Below are positions 23,842-32,478 of a DNA stretch of 64,000 nucleotides, one piece after another. Made by a program: the position numbers and the translations under genes. The notes under the pieces were generated by a model that searched no databases, was not told the origin of the DNA, and saw only the letters and a program-made list of their open reading frames with translations. Positions within the stretch are counted from its first letter, which is position 1. Every line of letters begins with the position of its first letter. This stretch comes from CAVUMR01 sp963742715 (GTDB lineage: Bacteria; Actinomycetota; Actinomycetes; Mycobacteriales; Micromonosporaceae), in the NCBI GenBank assembly GCA_963742715.1, contig CAVUMR010000002.1, positions 2,356,001 through 2,420,000 of the forward strand. Reading direction: 5' to 3'.

Positions 23842-25008
23842 TTACGCGCTTCCGAGCAGAGCCTCGACGAACTGGTCCGGTTGGAACGGTGCCAGATCGT
23901 CCGGGCCCTCGCCGAGCCCGACAAGCTTGACCGGGATGCCGAGTCTGCGTTGTACCGCGATGACGATGCCGCCCTTCGCGGTGCCGTCCAGCTTGGTGAG
24001 TACCACGCCGGTGACGTCGACGACCTCGGTGAAGACCTGCGCCTGGGCGAGCCCGTTCTGGCCGGTGGTGGCGTCGAGTACGAGCAGCGTCTCGTCCACC
24101 TGGCTCTGTTTCTCCACCACCCGCTTGACCTTGCCCAGCTCGTCCATCAGGCCGACCTTGTTCTGCAGCCGGCCGGCGGTGTCGATCAGGATGCTGTCCA
24201 CCCCGGCTTCGCCGCCCTGACGTACCGCCTCGAACGCCACGCTCGCCGGGTCCTGGCCTTCCTTGCCGCGTACGACCTGGGCACCGACCCGCTCCGCCCA
24301 GGTGGCGAGCTGGTCGGTGGCGGCCGCCCGGAACGTGTCCGCGGCACCGAGCAGCACCGTGTGTCCATCCGCGACGAGCACCCGGGCGATCTTGCCACAG
24401 GTGGTCGTTTTGCCCGAACCGTTGACCCCCACCACCAGGATCACCGCCGGCCGACCGTCGACCGGGCTGGCCCGCAGGGTCCGGTCCAACTTCGGCTCGA
24501 GCGCGCTGACCAGCTCGTCCGTCAGCAGTTCCCGCAGCTCGGCCGGGGACCGGGTACCGAGCACCCGGGTGCGCTCCCGCAGCCGCGCCACGATGTCGGC
24601 GGTGGCCTCGACGCCGACATCCGCCCTGATCAGGGTGTCCTCGATCTCTTCCCAGACGTCCTCGTCGAGCCGGTCCCGGGCCAGCAGGGTGAGCAGGCCG
24701 CGGCCGAGCAGGTTCTGCGAGCCGGCGAGGCGGGCCCGCAGCCGGACCAGCCGACCCGCGGTGGGCTCGGGCGTCTCCACCACGGCGCCCGGCGGCACCA
24801 GCTCGACCGGCGCGGCCGCCGCCTCGGCCGCGTCCAGGCCGGTGGCCGGCTGCACCCCCGGCGGTGTGGCCTGCTCCGCCGGCCGCGCACCGGGCCGGAC
24901 GGCCGTGCTGTCACGTCCGCCACGGCGCAGCCGCGGGGCGACCAGCGCCAGCGCCCCGATGAGGGCGACGACGACGATGACCACGATCGCGATGACGGCG
25001 GTGTCCAT
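23842..25008 (-). CDS. ftsY: Signal recognition particle receptor FtsY
   Basis: SRP receptor GTPase. The ATG at 25008 gives an N-terminal membrane anchor (MDTAVIAIVVIVVVALIGAL), typical of actinobacterial FtsY, followed by a Pro/Ala-rich linker. The NG domain shows VVGVNGSGKTTTCGKIARVL, ILIDTAGRLQNKVGLMDEL and GVVLTKLDGTAKGGIVI. 388 residues. It is separated from smc by about 7.5 kb of accessory genes, whereas the two are close neighbours in Streptomyces. Confidence 0.97.
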   Translation of the reverse strand: MDTAVIAIVVIVVVALIGALALVAPRLRRGGRDSTAVRPGARPAEQATPPGVQPATGLDAAEAAAAPVELVPPGAVVETPEPTAGRLVRLRARLAGSQNLLGRGLLTLLARDRLDEDVWEEIEDTLIRADVGVEATADIVARLRERTRVLGTRSPAELRELLTDELVSALEPKLDRTLRASPVDGRPAVILVVGVNGSGKTTTCGKIARVLVADGHTVLLGAADTFRAAATDQLATWAERVGAQVVRGKEGQDPASVAFEAVRQGGEAGVDSILIDTAGRLQNKVGLMDELGKVKRVVEKQSQVDETLLVLDATTGQNGLAQAQVFTEVVDVTGVVLTKLDGTAKGGIVIAVQRRLGIPVKLVGLGEGPDDLAPFQPDQFVEALLGSA

Positions 25009-25319
25009 GGGCTGATCCTGGCAGATGGGGTCCGGCCGGCAGCCCGCCATCCCCGGCGGGTCGGCTGCTGGTACCCGTCGCGGGTGCCGTCAGCCCGGCC
25101 GGCCGCGGCTGTTGGCACGCGGTCCGGCAGCCGGACTCGTCTGCCCTTGTCGGCATCGGTCGCACTCGTCCGATGAACTCCCGACACATGGGCTGGTCAG
25201 TACCGCCGGCCGTCTTAGCCTTCTCTCATCCCGCTGGCCGACCATGCGAGAGAACACCGCGGACACCAGGTCCGTCAGCGCGTAAGGGGTTCTCCGCTCG
25301 GCAGGAGGGACGTGAACCC
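25009..25319. other. Divergent intergenic region
   Basis: A 311-bp gap between ftsY (minus) and the ABC transporter operon (plus). It must contain both promoters. I see no repeat, RNA gene or clear hexamer pair. Confidence 0.45.
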
Positions 25320-26288
25320 GTGACCGTCACCGTCGAAGCCGTCCAGCTCCAGAAGCGCTACGGCACCCGGATGGCCGTCGCCGACCTCAGCTTCACCGCC
25401 GGACACGGCGAAGTGGTCGGCCTGCTCGGGCCCAACGGGGCCGGCAAGACGACGGCGATCCGGCTGCTCACGACGATGCTGCCGGCCACCAGTGGCACCT
25501 TCTCGGTGACCGGGATCCCGTCGTCGCGTCCGGTGGAGATCCGGCAACGGATCGGGGTACTGCCCGAGAGCGGCGGCTATCCCCGGCACCAGACCGGCCG
25601 GGAGTACCTCCGGTATCACGCCCGGCTGTTCGGGCTGCCTCGTACCGACGCCGAGCGGGTCGCCGACCGGCTGCTCGCCGACGTGGGGCTGACCGAACGG
25701 GCCGGATCCCGGATCTCCACGTACAGCCGGGGCATGCGGCAACGACTCGGTATCGCCCGGAGCCTGGTCAACGACCCGGCGGTGGTGTTCCTGGACGAGC
25801 CCACGTTGGGACTCGACCCGGCCGGACAGCGCCGGATGCTCGACATCGTCCGGAACATCGCGGCCGAACGTGGCGCGACCGTCGTACTGAGCACCCACGC
25901 CCTGCCCGAGGTGGAGGAAGTCTGCGGCCGGGTACTGATCCTCGATCGCGGCCGGACCGTGTTCGCCGGCTCGGTGGACGAGGCGATCCGGGGCATCGAG
26001 GCATCCCGTACCGGATCGCTGCGGGTACCGGCCGATCACCTCTCCCGCGCCCGGGACGTGCTCACGCGGGTACCGGACGTACACCTCGAACCGCCGAACG
26101 GGCGCGGTGACGTGATCGTGATCCGCCGCGCGGCTGACCGTGCCGTGGCGACCGCCGGTGCGGCCGACCCGATGGCGGCCGCGCTCCGTGCGGTACTCGA
26201 CGCGGGCGTACCGCTGCTGTCCTTCGACGCCGGCGGTACCAGCCTGGGCGAGGCATTCCTGGCCATGACGCAGCGGGAGGACCGATGA
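25320..26288 (+). CDS. ABC transporter ATP-binding protein
   Basis: ABC-2 type exporter ATPase. The GTG at 25320 follows GGAGGGACG and gives TVTVEAVQLQKRYGTRMAV, a normal start; a longer frame to 25173 is not family-like. Walker A is LLGPNGAGKTTAIRLL, the signature is TYSRGMRQRLGIARSL, Walker B is VVFLDEPTLGLDP and the switch His is STHALPEVEEV. The C-terminal extension resembles CcmA/DrrA-type ATPases. The permease gene overlaps by ATGA. The substrate is not known. Confidence 0.94.
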   Translation: MTVTVEAVQLQKRYGTRMAVADLSFTAGHGEVVGLLGPNGAGKTTAIRLLTTMLPATSGTFSVTGIPSSRPVEIRQRIGVLPESGGYPRHQTGREYLRYHARLFGLPRTDAERVADRLLADVGLTERAGSRISTYSRGMRQRLGIARSLVNDPAVVFLDEPTLGLDPAGQRRMLDIVRNIAAERGATVVLSTHALPEVEEVCGRVLILDRGRTVFAGSVDEAIRGIEASRTGSLRVPADHLSRARDVLTRVPDVHLEPPNGRGDVIVIRRAADRAVATAGAADPMAAALRAVLDAGVPLLSFDAGGTSLGEAFLAMTQREDR

Positions 26289-27112
26289 CCACAGTCGCCG
26301 AGGTACGAGCTCCGGCTCCGGCCACTGTCCGGGAGAGCCCCGGCTGGCGCGTGGTTGCCGGCCAGGAGTGCCGCGACCTGTGGCTGAGCGGTCGCGGCCC
26401 GACCCTGACGTTCGCGTTCAGCGTGATGCTCAGCGTGGTCACCTATCTGGCCGGTACGAACAAGGTGCTCAACTTCCTGGAACAGCGGGAAGCGGTGAAC
26501 CTGGTACTGCAGACCGCAGTGACGCTGGGGTGCCTGATGGCGCTGGTGGTCGGCGCGGACGCGATCAGCGGCGAGCGGGAACGCGGAACGCTGGAGAGCC
26601 TGCTGCTCACCCCGGCATCCCGCCGCAGCATCGCGCTGGGCAAGCTCACCGCCGCGCTGTCGCTGTGGTTCGCCATGCTCGTGGTGACCGTCCCGTACGT
26701 GTGGGTGCTCGGCAGCGGCGTCTCGGTGGTCGGCCCGGCCCTCGGGCTCGGTGCCCTGGTGGGCAGCCTGCTGGCCGTCGCCCTGGTCGGGTTCGGGCTG
26801 CTGGTCAGCGCGAACACCGGCTCGAACCGGGTCAGCCTGGCGGTGAGCCTGTTCGTGCTGCTCGCCCTGTTCGCCCCGACCCAACTGCCGGCCGGCGCCC
26901 AGCAGGGCAACCTGGGCGAGCTGCTCATCCGGATCAACCCGATCACCGCCGGACTGCACTACCTCGGTGGGGTACTGGTCGGCGGGCGTGGGATCACCCG
27001 GGACCTGTCGTACCTGCTCTCACCGTCGCTGGCCGCGGTCGTACTGCCGGCCATCCTGATCATCACGGCGGAACGGATCATCCGGTTGCGCGAGGGAGGG
27101 AGTGAGGGATGA
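26285..27112 (+). CDS. ABC-2 type transporter permease
   Basis: Membrane partner of the overlapping ATPase gene (ATGA at 26285-26288). The 275-residue product has about six hydrophobic segments and the ABC-2 signature region GADAISGERERGTLESLLLT followed by RRSIALGKLTAALSLWFAML. Its own stop overlaps the next gene in another ATGA. The three genes are therefore a tight, translationally coupled unit. Confidence 0.93.
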   Translation: MTTVAEVRAPAPATVRESPGWRVVAGQECRDLWLSGRGPTLTFAFSVMLSVVTYLAGTNKVLNFLEQREAVNLVLQTAVTLGCLMALVVGADAISGERERGTLESLLLTPASRRSIALGKLTAALSLWFAMLVVTVPYVWVLGSGVSVVGPALGLGALVGSLLAVALVGFGLLVSANTGSNRVSLAVSLFVLLALFAPTQLPAGAQQGNLGELLIRINPITAGLHYLGGVLVGGRGITRDLSYLLSPSLAAVVLPAILIITAERIIRLREGGSEG

Positions 27113-27648
27113 AGCGGTCACTCGCACTCCTGGCCGTGCTGGTCGGAGTGGTGCTCGCGGGAGTACTGCCCGGCGCGGCGGTCGCGGACCCCGGTATCGG
27201 CGTCGACCGGAACCAGGTCAACGCCACCCTCGGGGACACGTTCTCCATCCGTACCGAGATCACCAACCCCGGTACGACCCGCACCGAGCCGTACCTCGCC
27301 CACCTCAACGTGGCGAGCCTGACCCACGACGTGTACGTGGACCCCGAGGACTGGTCGGACAGCCGGTCGAAGGACGTCGGCCCGCTCGAACCGGGCGCGC
27401 GTACCACCGTGACGTGGCAGATCCAGGCGGTCAATCCGGGCAGTTTCGACGCGTACGTCGTACTGCTGCCCAACGGCGCCACCACGGGCGGTCGCGGACA
27501 ACTCGTGGTCAGCCCGTCGGTACACCTGAAGATCGCCACCCGCCGGACCTTCTCGGCCGGGGGCGCGCTGCCGGTCTCGATCGCCGTACCGGTGCTGCTC
27601 GGGCTGGTCGTACTCGGGCTGCGGGCCCGGACGCGCCGGTCCGGATGA
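27109..27648 (+). CDS. Exported protein with CARDB/Ig-like fold and C-terminal anchor
   Basis: A 179-residue protein with a clear signal peptide (MKRSLALLAVLVGVVLAG, cleavage after AAVA), a beta-rich middle (VNATLGDTFSIRTEITNPG, then PLEPGARTTVTWQIQA) that looks like a CARDB or NEW3-type domain, and a C-terminal hydrophobic segment with basic end (VLLGLVVLGLRARTRRSG). It is coupled to the ABC permease by ATGA, so it likely works outside the membrane with the exporter. Exact function unknown. Confidence 0.8.
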   Translation: MKRSLALLAVLVGVVLAGVLPGAAVADPGIGVDRNQVNATLGDTFSIRTEITNPGTTRTEPYLAHLNVASLTHDVYVDPEDWSDSRSKDVGPLEPGARTTVTWQIQAVNPGSFDAYVVLLPNGATTGGRGQLVVSPSVHLKIATRRTFSAGGALPVSIAVPVLLGLVVLGLRARTRRSG

Positions 27649-27747
27649 CGCGGCGTGCGCTGGCGCGGCCGGGCCGATGGCGCGCGGCTCATCGGGCCGG
27701 CGACTGACCGGGCGTCGCTACGGTGGAGCAGGGGCAGGTGATCGCGG

Positions 27748-28431
27748 ATGCGGGTGCTGGTCGTCGAGGATGAGCCGGCCATGGCCTCGGTCCTGCGTCG
27801 GGGGCTGACCGAGAACGGGTTCGCGGTGGACGTGGCCGGCAACGGCGAGGACGCCGTCTGGCTGGTCGGCGAACACGCCTACGCGGCGGTCGTACTCGAC
27901 ATCATGCTGCCCGGCATCGACGGCCTGACCGTGCTCGGCACGCTGCGCAAATCCGGTCACTGGGTACCGGTGCTGCTGCTGACCGCGCGCGACTCGGTAC
28001 CGGATCGGGTCAACGGCCTCGATCTCGGCGCCGACGACTACCTGACCAAGCCGTTCGCGTTCCCGGAACTGCTGGCCCGGCTGCGGGCGCTGGCCCGGCG
28101 CGGCGGCCGGGAGAGGCCCGCGGTACTGGCCGTCGGCGACCTGTCCCTCGACCCGGCCACCCGGCAGGTATGCCGGGGCGACACCCCGCTGTCCCTGACC
28201 ACCCGGGAGTTCGCCCTGCTGGAGTGCTTCATGCGGCAGCCGGGACGGGTACTGTCCCGCCGGCAGTTGATCGAGCAGGTCTGGGACTTCGCGTTCGAGT
28301 CGGACTCCAACGTGGTCGACGTCTACATCGGGTACCTGCGGGCGAAGATCGACCGGCCGTTCGACCGGCAGTCGCTGGTGACCGTCCGGGGCGCCGGGTA
28401 CCGGATCTGGGATGACCGTGCCGCGCCCTGA
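27748..28431 (+). CDS. OmpR-family response regulator
   Basis: 227 residues. Receiver domain MRVLVVEDEPAMASVLRRGL, phospho-acceptor Asp at 51 in VVLDIMLPGIDG and conserved Lys in DDYLTKPFAF. The winged-helix effector shows LTTREFALLECFMRQPGRVL and VVDVYIGYLRAKID. The stop overlaps the kinase gene start by 20 bp. It is likely a regulator of the upstream ABC exporter operon, inferred from neighbourhood only. Confidence 0.95.
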   Translation: MRVLVVEDEPAMASVLRRGLTENGFAVDVAGNGEDAVWLVGEHAYAAVVLDIMLPGIDGLTVLGTLRKSGHWVPVLLLTARDSVPDRVNGLDLGADDYLTKPFAFPELLARLRALARRGGRERPAVLAVGDLSLDPATRQVCRGDTPLSLTTREFALLECFMRQPGRVLSRRQLIEQVWDFAFESDSNVVDVYIGYLRAKIDRPFDRQSLVTVRGAGYRIWDDRAAP

Positions 28432-29866
28432 CCGACTGCGACTGTCGCTGCGGGCCCGACTGACCGCGGCGTTCGCCGTCGCGATGGCCGTCATGTTGCT
28501 GGCCCTGGGCGGGTTCATCTACCTGCGGGTGGCCGGCGAGCTGTTGAACGGGATCGACCGCAGCCTCGGCGCCCGGGCGGACGCGCTGACCGGGGCGCTG
28601 GCCGCGAGCCCCGACACCCCGCTGGGCGGCGGGCTCCGCTTCGCCGACCCGGACGAGGTGTTCACGCAGGTCCTGGACGCTCACGGAAGCATCCTCGACA
28701 GCACCCCGGCGATCGCCAAGACGGCGCTGATCTCGCCGGCCGAGGCGGATGCCATCACCGGGCCGACGCTGCTCACCCGGGAGCCGACCGAGGACAACGA
28801 CGGCACCCGGCTGCTGGTCGTACCGACCCGGGTGGGTGGCCAGCCCGGGCTGGTGGTGGTGGGCGAGACGCTGGGCGACCGCCGGGACGCGTTGCGTCAA
28901 CTGCTCGCCGTGTACGCGATCGCCGGTCCGGTCGGCCTGGTGCTGGCTTCGGTCGCGGGCTGGGCGCTGGCCGGTGCCGCGCTGCGTCCGGTGGAACGCA
29001 TCCGTCGCCGGGCCGCCGAACTGTCCGATGTGGATCCGTGGGCCAGGCTCCCGGTGCCGGCCACCGGTGACGAGCTGAGCCGGCTGGCCACCACGCTGAA
29101 CGACCTGCTCGCCCGGCTGCACGGCGCCCTCGAGCGCGAGCACCGGTTCGTCGACGACGCCAGTCACGAACTGCGCACGCCGCTGGCCATCCTCAAAGCG
29201 GAGCTCGACCTGGCGCTGACCCGGCCGCGGAACGCCGCCGAGCTGCGCCGGACCGTGACCAGCGCGGCGGTGGAGACCGACCGGCTGGTCCAGCTCTCGG
29301 AGGATCTGCTGGTCCTGGCCCGGGTCCGGCAGGGCCGGCTGCCGTTGCGCCGCACGCCGACCCACCTGCCCACGCTGCTGGAGGAGGCGGTCGACCCGTT
29401 GCGGGCCCGGGCGGCCCGGATCGACCGACGCATCACTACGCAGGCTCCCGATCAGCTGCTCCTGCTCGACCCGCTACGGGTGCGCCAGGCGGTACAGAAC
29501 CTGGTCGAGAACGCGCTGCGGCACGGTCGGGGCACGGTCAGCGTGACCGCCGATCCGCAGCCGGACGGTGTCGTGATCGACGTACACGACGACGGCCCCG
29601 GTTTCCACGGCCCGCTGCTGACCACCGTGTTCGAGCCGTTCACCCGCGGCCCGGCGATCCGGTCCGTCGACGGACCGCACGGCGAACAGGTGACCGGCGA
29701 GCGGGTCGATGGCGAGCGGGTCGACGGTAGGCGGATCGAGGAGGGGCCCGGCGCCGGCCTCGGCCTGGCCATCGTCAAGGCCGTCGCGGAGGCGCACGGC
29801 GGTACTGCCGACGCGAGCAACGACCCGGGTGGCGGGGCCAGGGTCCGGTTGCACCTGCGTACCTGA
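28412..29866 (+). CDS. OmpR-type sensor histidine kinase
   Basis: 484 residues. TM1 is about 18-38, an extracytoplasmic sensor of about 125 residues follows, TM2 is about 168-188, then a HAMP linker. HisKA is DDASHELRTPLAILK with His 252. The ATPase domain has LVENALRHGRG (N), DVHDDGPGF (G1) and GAGLGLAIVKAVAEAHGG (G2). Between G1 and G2, where the ATP lid should be short, there is a repeat-derived insertion (TGERVDGERVDGRRIEE; 15-bp units near 29696-29725). The lid is known to tolerate length changes, so activity is probably retained. Confidence 0.93.
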   Translation: MTVPRPDRLRLSLRARLTAAFAVAMAVMLLALGGFIYLRVAGELLNGIDRSLGARADALTGALAASPDTPLGGGLRFADPDEVFTQVLDAHGSILDSTPAIAKTALISPAEADAITGPTLLTREPTEDNDGTRLLVVPTRVGGQPGLVVVGETLGDRRDALRQLLAVYAIAGPVGLVLASVAGWALAGAALRPVERIRRRAAELSDVDPWARLPVPATGDELSRLATTLNDLLARLHGALEREHRFVDDASHELRTPLAILKAELDLALTRPRNAAELRRTVTSAAVETDRLVQLSEDLLVLARVRQGRLPLRRTPTHLPTLLEEAVDPLRARAARIDRRITTQAPDQLLLLDPLRVRQAVQNLVENALRHGRGTVSVTADPQPDGVVIDVHDDGPGFHGPLLTTVFEPFTRGPAIRSVDGPHGEQVTGERVDGERVDGRRIEEGPGAGLGLAIVKAVAEAHGGTADASNDPGGGARVRLHLRT

Positions 29867-29933
29867 GCCCGTACCTGAGCCCGTCGGTGGACTGCCGGAC
29901 CGGCGCCTAGCACGATGGGGCGGCCGATTCACG

Positions 29934-30047
29934 GCATCCGTAGGCTCTTACCGCATCCGTCGGCTCATACCGCATCCATCGGCTCTTACGGCATCCATCG
30001 GCTCTTACGGCATCCATCGGCTCTTACGGCATCCATCGGCTCGGGGC
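29934..30047. repeat. 6 x 19-bp tandem repeat upstream of the phosphatase gene
   Basis: Six copies of a 19-bp unit (consensus GCATCCATCGGCTCTTACG) start at 29934, 29953, 29972, 29991, 30010 and 30029. The last four are identical over the shared part and the first two have diverged. The array ends some 20 bp before the phosphatase ATG, so it forms its 5' leader. Confidence 0.95.
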
Positions 30048-30066
30048 CGGACACGAGGAGGTGTTG

Positions 30067-31755
30067 ATGGCGCGGCTCCTGCTCGGGCCGGCCCTGCGAC
30101 GGGTAGCCGGTGACCGCGCGACCGTCTGGCTGGAGACCGACGGCCGGTGTCAGGTGGAGATCAGCACCGACTCCGGCGCGGGCGGCCGGGCCGGCACCTT
30201 CACCGCGTTCGGCCACCACTACGCGATGGTCGTACTGTCCGGGCTGCCGCCCGCCTCGGCGCAGCGGTACCAGGTGCGACTCGACGGCACCCTGGTGTGG
30301 CCGCCGCCGCACTCCCGGTTTCCACCGAGCCGGATCCGCACCCTGCACCCCGACCAGGGGGTACGGCTGGTGTTCGGGTCGTGCCGGCAGTCGAGCCCGT
30401 ACGCGCTGAACGGCACCTTCCCGCCGGACGCGCTGGACTGCTACGCGGTGTCCCTGGCCGGGCGGATCGACGCCGACTCCGCCGAGTGGCCGGACTCGCT
30501 GCTGCTGCTCGGCGACCAGGTGTACGCGGACGAGGTGTCCGAGCCGAATCGGCGCCACTTCCGTCGCCGGCGCCGCCGTACCGCTCAGGCCGCTCAGGCC
30601 GCTCGTACCGCTCAGGCCGCTCAGGCCGGTGACTTCGAGGACTACACCCGGCTGTACCACGAGTCGTGGACGGACCCGGAGATCCGCTGGCTGCTGTCGA
30701 CCGTACCGAGCGCGATGATCTTCGACGACCACGAGGTGGTGGACGACTGGAACACCTCGGCGCCGTGGCGCCGGCACATCGAGGCGCAGCCGTGGTGGCG
30801 TACCCGGATCATCGGCGCGCTCGCGTCGTACTGGATCTACCAGCACCTGGGCAACCTGTCCCCGGACGAGCTGGAGAGCGATCCGGTCTTCGCGGCGGTG
30901 TGCGCGGCCGACGATGCCACCGAGGTACTGACCGAGCTGGCGCTGCGGGCCGACGGCACCGATCCGTCCACCGCGGTACTCGCGCCCCGGTGGAGCTACC
31001 GGCTCGATGTCGGCCGTACCCGGGCGATCGTGCTGGACGCCCGGTGCAGCCGGTTGCTGGAGCCGGGTGCCCGGCAGATCCTGCCGACCGCCGACTGGGC
31101 CTGGCTGCGCGACCAGCTCGACGGCGACTACGACCACCTGGTGATCGGGACGTCGCTGCCGTGGCTGCTCGCCCCGGCGATCCACAAGCTCGAGGCGTGG
31201 AACGAGCGGCTGTGCGAGTCACCGCACCGGCCAGTGGCCCGGGCGTCGGAGTGGCTGCGCCAGTCCGGTGACCTGGAGCATTGGGCCGCGTTCCGGGACT
31301 CGTTCGAATCGCTCGGCGGGTTGATCACCGAGGTGGCGCGGGGCCGGCACACGCCGCGTCCGCCGGCGACGATCAGCGTGCTCTCCGGCGACGTGCACCA
31401 TTCGTACGTGGCCGCGGCCCACCTGCCGGTCGACGTCAGCAGCCGGGTGTACCAGCTGACCTGCTCGCCGATCCACAACGACACCCCGCACGCGATGCGG
31501 GTCGGATTCCGGGTCGGCTGGAGCCGGCCGATGGCGGCGGCGGGCACGCTGCTGTGCCGACTGGCCGGGGTACCGGCGCCCCCGCTCGACTGGGAGAAGG
31601 TGGCCGGCCCGCACTTCGGCAACGCGCTGGGACTACTGCACCTGGACGGGCGGGCCGGCCGGGTCACGCTCGCCGGTACCGAGGCGACCACAGCCGACGG
31701 TCCCGGCCGGTTGGTACCGCTGGCCGAGGTCGAGCTGACCTCAGGCGGCGGATGA
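30067..31755 (+). CDS. PhoD-like metallophosphatase
   Basis: Alkaline phosphatase D / metallophosphoesterase family, 562 residues. The ATG at 30067 is set by GAGGAGG just upstream; a GTG at 30061 is less likely. Metal-binding motifs are LVFGSCRQSS, LLLLGDQVYADE, MIFDDHEVVDDWN and ISVLSGDVHHSYVA. No signal peptide is evident, so it may be cytosolic, unlike classical Tat-exported PhoD. A low-complexity insert (RRRRRRTAQAAQAARTAQAA, DNA 9-bp units at about 30582-30628) breaks the region after the second motif. The 3' end overlaps the convergent HAD gene by 15 bp. Confidence 0.9.
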   Translation: MARLLLGPALRRVAGDRATVWLETDGRCQVEISTDSGAGGRAGTFTAFGHHYAMVVLSGLPPASAQRYQVRLDGTLVWPPPHSRFPPSRIRTLHPDQGVRLVFGSCRQSSPYALNGTFPPDALDCYAVSLAGRIDADSAEWPDSLLLLGDQVYADEVSEPNRRHFRRRRRRTAQAAQAARTAQAAQAGDFEDYTRLYHESWTDPEIRWLLSTVPSAMIFDDHEVVDDWNTSAPWRRHIEAQPWWRTRIIGALASYWIYQHLGNLSPDELESDPVFAAVCAADDATEVLTELALRADGTDPSTAVLAPRWSYRLDVGRTRAIVLDARCSRLLEPGARQILPTADWAWLRDQLDGDYDHLVIGTSLPWLLAPAIHKLEAWNERLCESPHRPVARASEWLRQSGDLEHWAAFRDSFESLGGLITEVARGRHTPRPPATISVLSGDVHHSYVAAAHLPVDVSSRVYQLTCSPIHNDTPHAMRVGFRVGWSRPMAAAGTLLCRLAGVPAPPLDWEKVAGPHFGNALGLLHLDGRAGRVTLAGTEATTADGPGRLVPLAEVELTSGGG

Positions 31756-32373
31756 GCGCAGCGCTGCCCGCGCGTACCGCAGGTCGGTGGGCCCGAGGTA
31801 CCGCAGCGCGATCAGCCCGGCCGCCCGCGCACCGCGTACGTGGCGTTCGCTGTCGTCGAGGAGCAGGCACCGCTCGGTGGGTACGCCGACTGCCCGGCAA
31901 CCCGCGGTGAAGAACTCGGCGGACGGTTTCGCGTGGCCCAACGCGGATGAGTTGACCACCGCGTCCACCTCGCCGGACAGCCCGAGCGCGGCCAGATCCG
32001 CGTCCAGCCGGTCGGTCGCGTTGCTGGCCAGCGCGACCGGGACCCCGGCGGCCCGTACCTCGCGCACGAACGCGAGTACGCCTTCGTCCACCTCGCCCCG
32101 GTACCCGGACCAGTCCGCTACCGCCGCGCCGGCACGCTCGGCGTCGACACCGGCCGCGACGAGCCCGTCCACGATGCCGGCCAGCCAGTCGTCGTGCGTG
32201 GTCGCACCGGTCACCGCGGCGCGCAGCCGGGACGGCTCGAACGCGGTCGCCGGAACGAGGTCGGCGGGCAGGTCGTACCGCTGCGCGACCGCGGTCGCGT
32301 GCGCGGGGTCGAACCGGCGGAGCACCCCGTCGAAGTCCAGCAGCAGCGCCTCGGCCCGATCCCGCCCGGTCAC
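31741..32373 (-). CDS. HAD-superfamily hydrolase
   Basis: 210-residue haloacid dehalogenase-like phosphatase. Motif I is LLLDFDGVLRRFDPA (the nucleophile Asp and the +2 Asp both present), motif II is PVALASNATDRLD, motif III Lys is in ALGHAKPSAEFF and motif IV is CLLLDDSERHVRGA. The helical cap between motifs I and II suggests subclass I. The GTG start lies inside the first 44-bp repeat copy (32370-32413) downstream of smc. The substrate is unknown. Confidence 0.88.
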   Translation of the reverse strand: MTGRDRAEALLLDFDGVLRRFDPAHATAVAQRYDLPADLVPATAFEPSRLRAAVTGATTHDDWLAGIVDGLVAAGVDAERAGAAVADWSGYRGEVDEGVLAFVREVRAAGVPVALASNATDRLDADLAALGLSGEVDAVVNSSALGHAKPSAEFFTAGCRAVGVPTERCLLLDDSERHVRGARAAGLIALRYLGPTDLRYARAALRSSAA

Positions 32374-32478
32374 ACCGTCTCCCGCTCGCGCCGCGCCACC
32401 ATCCGTGGCTGGGTCACACCGTCTCCCGCTCGCGCCGCGCCACCATCCGTGGCTGGGTCACACCGTCTCCCGCTCGCG
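32370..32478. repeat. 44-bp repeat, 2.5 copies, spanning the smc 3' end
   Basis: TCACACCGTCTCCCGCTCGC starts at 32370, 32414 and 32458. The third copy is the end of smc itself (Arg-Glu-Arg-Glu-Thr-Val-stop on the minus strand). The two others lie between smc and the HAD gene, and the outermost one supplies the HAD GTG start. Confidence 0.95.
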
